Assembly (NCBI GenBank): GCA_028583405.1
Contig: CM053248.1
Span: forward strand, 21,445,139 to 21,509,138
Length of the DNA stretch: 64,000 bases
Direction: 5' to 3'
Source: Pogonophryne albipinna
Lineage: Eukaryota; Chordata; Actinopteri; Perciformes; Artedidraconidae
Positions 44,056 through 55,660 of the stretch are shown one piece after another. Position 1 is the first letter of the stretch; each line of letters begins with the position of its first letter. The position numbers were made by a program, and so were the translations under genes. The notes under the pieces are model-generated. The model did no database searches and had not been told where the DNA came from. It worked only from the letters and a program-made list of their open reading frames with translations.

Positions 44056-45092
44056 AATTCAATGTACCTTCCCGCAAAATATTGGACAAAACAAAGTCGG
44101 CTAGTAGTGTCAACTAAATTCATAGTATTAGAACAAAAGTGCTTTAAACGAGGTAAATTACGAATGTATGTTCTCAATCGCCAAGTGTGGGATTGAGTAT
44201 TAAATTAGTTTAGATTAGATTTATTGTCCCCAGGGGGAAATTCATTTGCACAACTCTGTGAAAACAATATGAAATCGACAAAAAATAAGACAGACATCTA
44301 CAGATAGCACCATACATGATGGTTACATGTTATTATTTAGGGCTGCCTGTATGGATCAGGATTTTGCCAAAGCAAGCCCTTTTAATATAATAATAATAAT
44401 AATATGTTATGTATTATATAAACCGTATTGGTACAATGAGCGACATCTAGTGACGGATTTTGGAACATTGATTTGATTTTTCTCATGGCTATTATTAAAG
44501 ATCAGAGGAAAAGAACAGAACGAGAGGGGTCAATCCGGAAAACAAATAAAGAAGCAAAGACATTGTAGAGCAGTGAGAAGGAAAAAAACTTGGTGTGTCA
44601 ATTCATTACATGCCAGTATTTTTCGTTGTTGTGAAAAGAAATCGCCCCCTCGGATTTTATAACAGCCCCCTCAGTCATTTCATCCTGGAGCCGGGCCTGT
44701 TTTAGACAAAGGCTTATTATATTTACAGCCCTAATAACATTAATGTTCTGGGCTCAATGTGTGTCTTCTTGGCTGTTTTCGTTGTGATCGCTAAATTCAC
44801 CTTGTTTATTATCACTATAACACTGACCCAGATCGCTGGATCCCTAGAAACACCGCTGTCATCAGACTGGCAAGGGCTGTTCCATGCTCTGCTCAACCTC
44901 CCGCCTTCCCAATGGACTCAGTAGCGCCCCCTGCTGCCGTGGAGCATGTGTGAGTGTGTATGAGCCAGCCACGGCGGAATATTACTGCCAAAAGTCACGT
45001 GACTTTTAATAAGTAATATTCCGCCGTGAGAAAAAAAAGTTTTGTACTTGTAAAAAAAAGTGTTGTAGTTGTAAAAAAAAGTTGTGTACTTG

Positions 45093-46438
45093 TAAAACCT
45101 GAATTTATCTCTGAAACATGATTTATTAGAAAAATGGTATGTGTTTATTTGATAGATACGTTTTTTCTATGCAAAACTAAATGCATTAGTTTGTAGATGG
45201 TGTTTTGTATTTGCAAACCACATTGTGTTTGTTAGTGAATCATGAGGCATTTGTAAAACCTGTTTAGTTTGTTTGTGGAGTTATGGCAAGAAATTAGCTC
45301 CATAGAAAAGTTTCTAAACTGCATAATCTGCAGACATTTCTTTTCTGTTGCAGCCTTCTGTCTGAACATGTTTTCACATAACGAAGACTACATTACAATC
45401 TCAACAAGCTGCTACAATGCGTTCTGGTGTGGAAAATAAAACAGAGGACAAAATGCATACATAAATCTCAAAAAGTATTACACATGATCTCAGTGAGATA
45501 CTGTAGAGCAGATTCAGAACATATTAAATCGTACTTACAGTCTGTTTCCAGTTCTATTTGTTTGAATTAAATGCCAACTGCTGTATCCAGACACAGACAA
45601 TGTTACATACTCAGCTAGTCTGTTTTAGTTTGGAGGACAAAGTGGAAGCAGGAAGTGAATAAGATCAGCAGTGCCTCGAGTGCCTCAAACAACTGGAAAA
45701 CAGCCCAGTTTCTATCAAACCGCAAATAGCTTTATTAGAACTCTCTCATTACATTCCGGAGACACAATGAGGAAACTTTCCCTTACCTGTTCCTCATATT
45801 TTACATTGCAAACATATTTCTCTCTGCAACTCTAGCCCTTTATTGTTGGCATTGTGTATATTTTGGTTTTAAATGCTTTCCTCATTTGTAGGCCTACTGT
45901 AACTGCTGCACAAGCCCTTCAAGTAAAACAAAATTCTATATCTTATCTTAGTCATAAGCTGTTTAAAAAAAAAAGAAGAGTTTAAACGCTAAACCCGGGA
46001 AGATTATTTTGTATTTATTTTGCAATTAAATGCATCAATCTGGTGAATTTCAGAGCAAAATTAAGATGAGATCTATGGATACATCTCTCAACACCCATAT
46101 GAAACAGAACTGTATAGGCTACATTTCAATAATCAAAACATTATTATAAAATGGTCATACTTTCTTTTTTTAATGCATATTTTACAAATCAATCCCCTTT
46201 TAAACTGTATTTTTTATTTACTGTCCTATAGAATGCAATTTCATTATTTCATTCCTGTTTTTTATTTATCTCTTATTTTTTTAAATAACTATAATAATTG
46301 TATAAAGGTGTGCCTTGGGAATACTTGTTTGCATAAATCGTGACCAAAACGTTTGAGACCCACTGAGCTAATTTAGACCAAAATTAACTATCCAAACACT
46401 CAGAGAGCCCTTAACTGAGCTGTAGTTATCAGAGCCAC
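45093..46438. other. Intergenic, no gene
   Basis: AT-rich. No coding frame or bounded repeat is visible. A minus-strand donor-like CTGTAAGTACG lies near 45533-45543. Confidence 0.5.
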
Positions 46439-46441
46439 TTA

Positions 46442-47194
46442 TGGCGCATTTCCACTGCTGGGCCTCGCACGGCTTAGTACGGTATAGTTAGGCCTTGGTA
46501 GGCCAGGCTCACTTTATGCTGCGTTTCCATTACAGTTTAGTAGCTGGGGCAGTAACTACGTATAGTAACGCAGTGTAGGCGGAGCCGTGACGTCATCTAC
46601 AATGCGAACCACAAAACCAACATCAGCCGTTAGCTGTTCGCACTCAGAGCTCACAGCTCCTCATATCTGTTCAGAAACTAGACAAAAGTTAAACAAGTAC
46701 AAACCACAGACTGCCTGTGTCATGGCGAATACAGTCGCTGCTTTATCTATGTCTGTATAGGCCGTTATTGTGAGTGTGGACGGTCGGAGCATAGCCTATA
46801 CAGCGTTAGCTTAGCAGATTCTCCATTCAGAAAACACGCATTTTAAGAGGTTTTTCGCCTGCTCTCTGTCTGCAGACTTGTCAAAGCATGAATTCATTGT
46901 TTTTACTAACCGGTATCAGTATGTTGTTACTTCGGCATCCTTTTGAAAAGTGTATTACAATTAAATCACGGTCAAATATGTTCATTGTGTTGTAGTTGTA
47001 GCCACTCACGTCACTAGTTTAGCATATTTAGCCCGGTTGTTGGCCCGGAAAGAACCACGATTTTGGAGGGCCAGAAAAACTGTGAAAAGGTACCCGTTAG
47101 CCAGAACTAGCCCTAGTGGAAACGCAACAAAAAACGGACCGGGTTTGGCACGGCACGCTTAAACCGTGCTACGCGCTGCAGTGGAAATGCGCCA
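46442..47194. mobile_element. PIF/Harbinger-like non-autonomous element with TTA duplication
   Basis: 753 bp with termini TGGCGCATTTCCACTGC and GCAGTGGAAATGCGCCA, a perfect 17-bp inverted repeat, flanked on both sides by TTA (46439-46441 and 47195-47197). A 3-bp TWA duplication is characteristic of PIF/Harbinger. It has no transposase. Confidence 0.9.
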
Positions 47195-47389
47195 TTAGTC
47201 TGTCAGGAGAGAACTCTCCCGCCAAATTCCTGTGGAAAAAGCTTCTCATATCCGTTAGCCCAGATAGAATTGTCACACAGACACGCACTACACCCTGATT
47301 ATACACCTTGGGGTAAAAGGAGGCTTATAGTTGAGCTACATTTGGACATATCAAACAAAACATTCACTCAACAGCATTCCAGTTAGGTG

Positions 47390-47560
47390 GATTTTATTAA
47401 CTTTGGTTATAGAGCCAGGCTAGCTGTTTCACCCTCTGCTTGAAGTCTTAATGCTAAGCTAACCAAAGCTAACCATGTCCTGTCTTCAGCTCCGGATTTC
47501 ATACCCAGACATGAGTGGAAGCAAATAAGTGTAATACCCAAAATGTCAAACTATTCCTTT
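47390..47560 (-). mobile_element. Fragment of the palindromic fish MITE
   Basis: Contains AATGCTAAGCTAACC and CCCAAAATGTCAAACTATTC, the conserved right end of the family also seen split at 33.3 and 37.4 kb. Confidence 0.6.
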
Positions 47561-48346
47561 AAATTGTGCTTCAACTGCACTCACAGTTGATACCATTGCC
47601 AGAAATAAATCAACCCTTTACCCCCAAAACATGTTTTTTTCACGTATTTAATGACTACCTCATTATCTTACATCTTACTCATTTGATTTGTATCTTTCTC
47701 TAATTCCTCTCATGCTCAGCTATTCCTGATGAATCATTAAACTTTCATCTAATCTAAATGAACTCCGGCCAACCTCATCACACTGCAGCTTTAATCTCTG
47801 TCAGCACATATTTGGTTGGTTTTAGGCATTTGAACTAATCCGTGACATTTATTTGTCCATGCGGAGTACTTCAAAGTCAACATGATTTAACGTGTTTGCA
47901 CTGTATTACATGATGATACTTTCATGATTTATTAATGTCTACAAAGCTGCATTCTGCCGCCTATTTTAACTTTATAAAATGATGTTTACACAATAAGTCT
48001 TTTTTTCACAAGGAAACCGATGGACTGTCCACTCCAAGTAGGGAATGAGTCCTTACCCCAAGTGAAGGAGTTCAAGTATCTCCGGGTCTTGTTCTTGAGT
48101 GAGGGAACAATGAAGCGTGAGATGGGCCGGAGAATCGGAGCAGCGGGAGCGGTACTGCAGTCGCTTTACCGCACCGTTGTGACGAAAAGGGAGCTGAGCC
48201 AGAAGGCAAAGCTCTCTGTCTACCGGGCCATTTTCGTTCCTACCCTCACCTATGGTCATGAAGGATGGGTCATGACCGAAAGAACGAGATCGCGGATACA
48301 AGCGGCCGAGATGGAGCCAGTTGAGGTGGTTCGGGCACCTAGTAAG

Positions 48347-48879
48347 TGTAAGGTTTCAGCGTTAGAGTAGGAGCTTATTGTGTTGTGTTATTCTGGTGAT
48401 CTTACGTTTTATTTTGATGTTGGCTCTGTCCTCTCATTACAGGTGTCATCACTTCCTGTAGTGTTGTGTCACTGCCAGCTTGATGGTGATCTCCTGGTCT
48501 GGATTGTTTACACCTGTGCCTCATTAACTATGTTGTATATGTAGCCCTGTTCTCCTGTTGTCCTTTGTCGGTTCGTCTTTGTCTATGAACCAAGTCCATG
48601 TCTGTACTTCCTCGGCTACCATTGAGCATACGATTAGTAGAACCTAGCGAACTGTTGAGTATCCTAGTAGATCCTAAAAACCTTGTCTTACCATTAGTTG
48701 AACCTAGCGAACTGTTGAGTATCCTAGTAGATCCTAAAAACCTTGTCTTACCATTAGTTGAACCTAGCGAACTGTTGAGTATCCTAGTAGATCCTAAAAA
48801 ACCTTTTGTACAAATAAAAGGCATTCTTGGAAATCAAGAACGAATCGTGCATCTGAGTCTTTGTGAGTCCTTCGTGTCA
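48347..48879 (+). mobile_element. Solo LTR with 5-bp target duplication (GTAAG)
   Basis: 533 bp, beginning TGTAAGG and ending GTGTCA, flanked exactly by GTAAG at 48342-48346 and 48880-48884. Removing it restores a continuous LINE reading direction. It contains an AATAAA at about 48814 and a 60-bp tandem repeat. No internal coding region remains, so it is a solo LTR; the superfamily cannot be assigned. Confidence 0.88.
48635..48801. repeat. 60-bp tandem repeat, about 2.8 copies, inside the solo LTR
   Basis: The unit begins TTAGTTGAACCTAGCGAACT. Bases 48661-48720 and 48721-48780 are identical. The array ends at CCTAAAAA near 48801. It gives rise to repetitive open frames on both strands that are not genes. 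Confidence 0.95.
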
Positions 48880-49125
48880 GTAAGGATGCCACCTGGGCGC
48901 CTCCCTAGGGAGGTGTTCCAGGCACGTCCAGCTGGGAAGAGACCAAGGGGTAGACCTAGGACCATGTGGAGGGATTATATCTCTTCGCTGGCCTGGGAGC
49001 GCCTTGGGATCCCCCAGTCAGAGCTGGTTGATGTGGCCAGGGAAAAGAAAGTTTGGGGCTCTCTGCTGGAACTGCTACCCCCGCGACCCGACCACGGATA
49101 AGCGGGAGAAGATGGATGGTTGGAT

Positions 49126-49914
49126 GGACAATAACTCTTTATGTCTTAAGTTCAACTAAGCAATGATTCATTAATAGACACTTGTTTAAACACGTCTTTT
49201 CTTAAGTGGCACGCATAAGAGTTTTAAGAGAACTAAATATATATTTGTGTGACTTGAAGAATACCATCTTGAGGCTGAATACATTTGAAGTCTAATTATG
49301 CTAAGAAAGTCACCTACGGTAAAATAAAACACTTCTATTTTCTCTGTGCTGATCACTCAGCATCACGCATCACGCATGCTAACAAGTTGGCTAACTGTCA
49401 GTTATCATGTTTGTTAGCTAGGTATTGTAAAAGAAAAGTCAGTTTATTTAAAATATTTATTCCAACCGTTGGCTTTTGGCTCATAACTGTCTGCAAACCA
49501 TTTATTTTTGAAGGATTTGAAAGTTTGACAAGAGCAGTTTTAGAAGTTGATGGTGCAAAACTGCTACCAAGCTATGATGGCTTTAATTCCATTTTGGACT
49601 CTCCAGTTCAGCACTGCTAAGACCATAGCAATCGGTTAGCCACGTTAAATAGCAAGGCAAAGTTCACAAAAGCAGAATTAAAAAATGTGTATGCATTTAT
49701 TTCAGCCCTAAAATGGTCTAGTGATCAGGGTATTTCCAATGAAATGTCTAAGTTTTAAATGCTGCAGTTAGCAGGTAATTATTGAGCGAATTAGCAGTAG
49801 GCCTATTGCTATCGTAAGTCATTTTGTCAACCAAAGGTACATTTTTAAACACTTTTATACAGCACATCTACATTTAAAATCTAAAATAACTATTTTGATA
49901 ATCAATTCCTCCTT
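49126..49914. other. Intergenic, no gene
   Basis: AT-rich unique-looking sequence. The 111-codon frame at 49285-49620 has no recognisable domain and I do not support it as a gene. Confidence 0.45.
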
Positions 49915-50406
49915 TCAAGGGGACCTATTGTGCAAAATGCACATTTGTACGTCTTTTATACATTAATATGTGTCCCCGGTGTTCCAGGGAACTCACCAAG
50001 TGTCAGAAAACACAACCCTCTCTCTTTTCCTCCGTACCCAAATCTCTAAAAACGGGGCTGCAACGGATCTGATACACTGATACAGTTTTGAAAATAGTCT
50101 GACGTCAGTGACGAGGAGCTCCGCCTATATGGGCAACTCTCTACCTATCAGGGGAATGAGAGCTTGCTGTGGCATGGTAACAGCATGGTAACATGATGCT
50201 CACTCGGCCCCCTCCTTTGCAGGGGGGCGTGGTCAGCTGCAGCGCATGCAAAGACAGGGTGGAGGAGAGGAAAATAGAGCAAAATCAGGCATGGCTAAAA
50301 TGCATGATCTGTTTGGTATTTTGAAAAAAAAAGCGTATAAATATACCTTATATAGGTATGGCCCTACAATATATTATTCAAATATAGCATGATAGGTCTC
50401 CTTTAA
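49915..50406. mobile_element. MITE with GGACCTAT termini
   Basis: Left end TTCAAGGGGACCTATTGTGC and right end GCATGATAGGTCTCCTTTAA are imperfect inverted repeats. Internal text (GACGTCAGTGACGAGGAGC, GGGGGGCGTGGTCAGCTGCAG) is that of a common fish element as I recall it. Confidence 0.8.
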
Positions 50407-50689
50407 GGGATTTTCAAGAAAAAAGCCACAAAAGAAAAATGGTTGCAGGTGATACATGTTGAGAGTTCATTACTTTTCTTTGTCTTTAATGATGGCAAAT
50501 ATATCCTTTTTTAGGTTCGAGACTGAGACCTAACTAAATATTTAGACGTCAAATGTAGCTCTTAGCATCTTGCATAATTTTTGTCTATTTTACAGACTAA
50601 AAAAAACTACACATATAAATAATGATACTTGTTTGTTGCAGCTAGAGCTCAATGATTCCTTTGTGTCCATTCACAGAAGAGTCACTCAC

Positions 50690-53600
50690 AAGCGTCATGT
50701 ATAAGAGGGTCACCTTTATTGTCACAAAACACAACAGGAACGTACAAAAGCAGCAACCTTTTTTTGTTTGGTGGATTTTTCTCACACAAAGCAGCAACTT
50801 TTACTTTCCATACACAAAGTTGCGTGGTGTTTTGCACGGATTAGTTGGTCTTTAGTTATACTGACTTGGTAGTAGATTATCATTCTTCTTCACAATTCAC
50901 AAACAACACTTACCTCACACAGCAAGCATCACTCTCAGACTGGAGGAACAATATGTATTTGATATACAATTTCATCCATATTTCTTTCTCTATAATACTT
51001 ATCATTTTTTCTTTATTCTGACAGTAAAAGGGGCTTTACCGACCCATTTGGAACATAATACAAAAATCTATGTTACTGTACAATTTTTGTTTACTCTATC
51101 ATACACTCACAAGTATACACAGAATTATTGACAAGAAAATTTGACTTCTGTTGACCCAGCGTGCAGATTTTCAGGAATGTATACAGTATGCATGCCATTT
51201 TTGATTTTTTTTTCCCGTTTAAAAAATGTCTACATAAAATCAATTTCTGTAATATATCATTTGGGTGTATATACATTTTTTAACATCCACAAATGGTTTG
51301 AACAATCACACATTCATCAATAAACCATCAATAGTTTAATCTGTGCAGTGTACGTACACTATTGGTTATTATAGAGGAAAACAGCTACAAAATGGGGCGT
51401 CCTATCAGTGTGTCCTATCAGATTGTTTTCCAGGAAGTAGATGTGCTTTTTATAAATGTGGTGGTACTATTATACACTTTTCACCTGGAGAACCTCCCAC
51501 TCTGGTCTTCTACAACAAAGTTTCATCATGGTTTGTTTCTATGGTTAGCAGGAAAAAAAATAAAAATCTTTAAAACAGAAAAATAAAAATGTACAGATAA
51601 AAATTGTGTTGCATGCTCATGACTCCTCTTCTTCAAGTATAAAAATACAAAAAAAGCGATTATATAAAACATAGATGATACTTTTCTTTTTTTACATGAT
51701 AATAAAGAAATGTCTTCCAAAACAAAAACTAAATGGTCTTATAATATACATACAATATATCTGAGCAGTGGTTCAGGTTATACTTCAACTGCTGTTTTTT
51801 TCTTTATCCGTGTTAGCTTTTAATGCTATATCTGAGACTACTAATACATTCCATCAATGTATTAACTATACGGTTAAACATCCGTCTGTAATTTAATTTC
51901 TGCCAGTGGTATAAATACACACTCACAGTGCGAGATTAATATTTCCCTACAGCAAAATGTCAGCGCAGCACAGAGCCTGTGTGCAGGATTATGTATCCTG
52001 TTATTAAAGACACAGTTCACCCTAAAAACCTTCCATCTCAACCCAGGTCCAATCACACTATGCAACATCTAATACTAGCAGTCTGAAAATACATAAATGT
52101 TGAAGGGAAACTGAAGATATTGGTCCAATTTCATACTTAATACTAGATAACTAATGTAATAGTATAATGTTTTTATTGTGTTAGCGTTAGCACATAAATA
52201 AAAGGATTTGACTGATTAGCTTCTAAAGATTTTCACTACCTTTCTCACCATAATCTTAATTTTGTTTTGTTTACAGGAAATGACAACAAATACACACATG
52301 TATTTAAGTTTACGTTAGAAATGGTAGATTCCTTTATAGCATGGTCGGCATATTTTCTATCGATAAACTCTGTCGTTTTAACTCCTCCAACGACAAATCG
52401 CAATACAAATCACAAAATGAAGATCAATAATTTGTGATTCCAATCCGCTTCTAAATGTAAGGGGCTCTTCCTTTTACCCGTGCTACACCCTTTTACCGAG
52501 TTTTATTTTGGGCTTTTTTGAGATTATGCTCAACCTGAAATAGTTCATACGAAGTGTAGTCGGAAATGAAAACAGTTCATACCTAATCCTAACGCAATAT
52601 GGTTTGAATTTGTGGATACCGGTAAACATTTTCAAACAGTCTCTCCTGGAAGACATATATATGGTGATACACTCAAAAGAATGGAGGGGAGGGAAAAGCC
52701 CTTCTCAGTTCTTCACAGTGGTTGTGATTGTAGGTTATGGAAGGTTTTGAGTGTGAGGAGGGTTGTTTCAAAAGCCATTCCACTCACAGCAAAGCTGGAG
52801 AAGCTAAAATATGCCATCAAGTTGCATAAAGGGAAATGTAGGTAGGGGTTCGACCCACACTACGGACTTCAATGCAGGATATATCAACATTTTTCGCTTC
52901 AATTTTCATCAAATTCTCATTTCGATCCGTCTCTTGCAAGCCTTTAATCCATAATGGAGGAAGATTCTTGGTATGGAGAAACGTTACATTTTTTTGCTGC
53001 AAAAAGAAGAAGTCATACCGACGGCTTGTTTTATCGACTTGGTCACTTTTCCAGTATAATCTACAGACTACTCAGTATTAGTTTGTATAGTAGTAAAGTG
53101 TATTAGTATGAATATTGAGACACAGATATGGGTTTGATTGTTAGATATGTTGGATGTTAGAAGTCAAATCCCCAAACTGCTTCATACTGCGGGGCCAGAG
53201 CTGAAGCAATTACCTCCAAATCTTTATCAAGTGTGAAGCAGAACTGCATTATGTAGGAGAAATCTGATCATTTGAACTAATTATTGGGGTGTTATCATCC
53301 TAGATTGAGGACCTCCATCTTATTAAGACGGATAAATTGTTCAAACGACAAAAATCTCACACTTTCAAGTTCTGACCTAGGATCGAGTCCAAACCCAGAA
53401 TGATCCGAGTGCTCGCTCCTCGCGTTATTAGTCCGGCTGAGACCTGAGAGGCAGACAGAGAATGTAAAAGCAAAGCAACAGAGAGAAGAGGAAAGAGAGG
53501 CTGGCTCACAGACCAAAGAGATGTGAGGAGAAGCAGCGGAGGGAAACAGCAGCGAAACTAATGGTGATTGGCCAGAAGGAGGAGCACAAGAAGAACAACA

Positions 53601-53828
53601 AATCTCAGCACTGCCCCAAAAAAAGCAAGCAGAGGGAAGATTTAAGAGGAAAAAAAAAACAAGACAAGAACAATTTGAATAGAAACAAGAAGCGGTGAAA
53701 GGGAGGGGGAAAGAAAAAAAGACAAAAATGAAAATTTACAAACAGACAAATGTATTTCAAGTTTTTGTTAAATCTTACATGTGTGTCTGATGAGGTTTTC
53801 TGCCCCACCTCCCTCCTCTCCCACTACC
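50690..53828 (-). other. Probable 3' UTR of a minus-strand gene
   Basis: AT-rich, without coding frames or recognisable mobile elements for 3 kb, unlike its repeat-laden surroundings. A minus-strand AATAAA at 50715-50720 (CAATAAAGG) could be its poly(A) signal. It is continuous with the candidate terminal exon at 53829-53994. This is inference from composition and position. Confidence 0.4.
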
Positions 53829-54870
53829 CTACGCTTCCATCTCCTGATTGGCCGCTGGGGATGTTGGGTTTTGGTGCATCGGCGTGACAGTCCTCGTGCT
53901 TGTGTGTAGAGGAGAGAGAGGAGTGTGTGTGTCGCTGAGCTGCACACAGCTAGACATGATGCTGTGATCACAGTCTGCTGTCAGAGCGCTGGGACTGAAA
54001 ATATGTCCTTCTTCCTCTCCTCTGTGTAATGCGGGGGGGGGGGGGGGGGAGCCCAGAAATGTAAAGGAAGGAGAGGAGGGATAGTGTCAATGCATAGGAG
54101 ACAGCAGATTCGTACAGGAGGAGAGGAGAAGAAACAAGAAGAGGATACAAGGAAAGAGAGTACAAATAAAGAGCAGTTGGAGATAAGGAGACAAGTAAGG
54201 GGAAATGAGGGGATTTTTGAGCGGAAAAGCATAGCGAGGAGAAGAAACAAGGAGAGAAGTGAAGGGGAGAGCAGGGAGAAGAGGAGTGGCAAGGAAAGGA
54301 AACAACGAGAAAGAAGGAGAGGAGAGATGATGGGAGTAAGCAAGGGGCGGAGGAAAGGAGATCAGATGTGGAGGGTGTGGGGATGAGGATAGGAAGTGAG
54401 AAGTGAAGGGAAAATAAACGAGGTGAAGGAACAAGGAGATAAAATAAGATTAAGAGATTGGAGGAAAGAAGATATGAGCAGACCGAGGAATTAAGAAGAG
54501 AAGAAAAAAGCAGAGTGGTGGTTAAAAAAAGAGAAGGGAAAAGGAAGCAAAGAAAAGGAAATGTGGAAAGGAGCCAAGGAGAGTGAACAAGGAGATGAGA
54601 TAAGAGAGGGGAGGAATGAGAGAAGCCAAACAAGGAAACAAAGATAGAGAGTAGAGATGTGTTAAAGAAGACAAGGAGGGGAGATAAGGGAGGAATTCAA
54701 AAGTGTGCAAATCAAAAAACAAGAAGGGGTATCGAAGAGAGAGCAGAAGATACAAAACAATAGGGGTAGCAAGAAATAAAAAAGTACAGAAGGAAATGAT
54801 AGAAGAGATAAGTAGAGGTGTGGAGGAGGAGGAGGAGGAGGAGGAGGAAGGATCTCTTTATGAACCGAGC
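53430..54870. repeat. 1.4-kb purine-rich tract with G17 run
   Basis: The plus strand is overwhelmingly A/G from about 54060 to 54870 and in blocks from 53430 to 53720, ending in a GGA repeat at 54827-54849. A run of 17 G lies at 54033-54049. The Lys/Glu/Arg frames on the plus strand and Leu/Ser/Phe frames on the minus strand arise from this bias. Confidence 0.9.
53829..53994 (-). CDS. Candidate terminal coding exon, unrecognised protein
   Basis: After the acceptor ATTTTCAG (minus strand) one base completes a codon, followed by 54 codons and TAG at 53829-53831. The product is Ser/Thr/Pro-rich: DTHTPLSPLHTSTRTVTPMH and NPTSPAANQEMEA. The long pyrimidine-rich minus strand upstream could serve as its polypyrimidine tract. 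The frame is short enough to be open by chance and I do not recognise the protein. Confidence 0.3.
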
Positions 54871-55254
54871 CTCCTGGGTGGAAACATCTCCTCCTAACTG
54901 ACCTGACCTTTCTTTAAACACCTCGCAGCAGCAGGAGTCTCAGAGGCTCTTAATGTGCAGAATAAAGAAAGAAAAGTGGAAAGACAAGCGTCCCCTCTGC
55001 TGCCAGAGACAATCTACGTCTCTGTGACTCCCCCACCCGTATCCACACGTCTGCGGAGACTCATGGACGCTGACCATTCGTCAATACAAATGTGAGGCAA
55101 AAGGGTTTTGAGGACGAGTGAGTTACGTTCAGGAAGATTAATGAAGGACAGTTTACTACACCGAGCCTATAATACATGCCACAGTTGGAATGTATGTGTA
55201 AGGTGTACTGAGTACAGGAATAGAACCGGGCTGGATTCAGCACTTGATGGATTG
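54871..55254. other. Intergenic or intronic, no gene
   Basis: Mixed composition, with no exon supported on either strand. Confidence 0.4.
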
Positions 55255-55442
55255 GAGGAGGTGTGTGGCGAAGTGGGCTAGTGCGTTGGTGTTCGGATCA
55301 GGGGGTCACAGCAGGTTCAAACCTCGCTGCAGTCAGCATGTCGTTGTGTCCCTGGGCAAGACACTTCACCCCAAATTGCAGTATTGAGTATGTAAGTCGC
55401 TTTGGATAAAAGCGTCTAACAAGTGACATGTAATGTAATGTA
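55255..55442 (+). mobile_element. tRNA-derived SINE, copy 2 (plus orientation)
   Basis: A box TGGCGAAGTGGG, B box GGTTCAAACC, body TGCAGTCAGCATGTCGTTGT and the tail GTAAGTCGCTTTGGATAAAA, ending in CATGTAATGTAATGTAAT. It is the same family as 13866-14049. Confidence 0.88.
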
Positions 55443-55660
55443 ATCTCTAGTTTGTCCTTGAGAGGAAGATACAGAGAGAAACCATCAAGAACACGGTTTT
55501 AGTATTTTGAACTCTAACAGATTTCATAACGTGGCTATCACCAAAGTATAAATTCCAGCATAACAAGAAACATGAGCAGTCAAACCATCACATATTGTAA
55601 ATAATCCTTGGTTCGGTTTGCAGATACTGTTAAATATCCGGTTCCATGGACCTGGCTTCA

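Larger units (their letters stand above)
42966..45092. mobile_element. Fold-back element with ~400-bp inverted arms and terminal hairpins
   Basis: Arm 42966-43367 is repeated inverted as 44700-45092, around a 1.3-kb spacer. Shared landmarks in order are a hairpin, GCAGCAGGGGGCGC, TGGAACAGCCCTTGCCAGTC, CTAGGGATCCAGCGATC and GGGCTGTAAATATAATAAGC. No transposase is seen. The spacer holds a TTC repeat and a fragment beginning TTAGATTAGATTTATTGTCC, itself a common fish repeat. Confidence 0.9.
48010..49125 (+). mobile_element. LINE reverse-transcriptase 3' fragment, interrupted by a solo LTR
   Basis: 48020-48330 encodes VKEFKYLRVLFLSEGTMKRE and LSVYRAIFVPTLTYGHEGWV. 48885-49100 continues with PPGRLPREVFQARPAGKRPR and RDYISSLAWERLGIPQSELV, ending LLPPRPDHG. 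These are the C-terminal parts of one non-LTR polymerase. The tail GATAAGCGGGAGAAGATGGA at its end is typical of that LINE. Some 75 codons between the parts are also missing (deleted), and the fragment is 5'-truncated. Confidence 0.88.

Noticed and set aside
48635..48801. Regular 60-bp repeats as a CRISPR array
   Set aside because: The units are contiguous with no spacers and lie in an LTR in a eukaryotic genome.
48598..49101. 167-codon frame across the LTR and LINE
   Set aside because: It is a chance fusion of LTR tandem-repeat translation with the LINE polymerase tail.
53968..54633. 221-codon Leu/Ser/Phe-rich minus-strand frame and overlapping Lys/Glu-rich plus frames
   Set aside because: They arise from the purine/pyrimidine bias of the tract, with no domain and no consistent frame.
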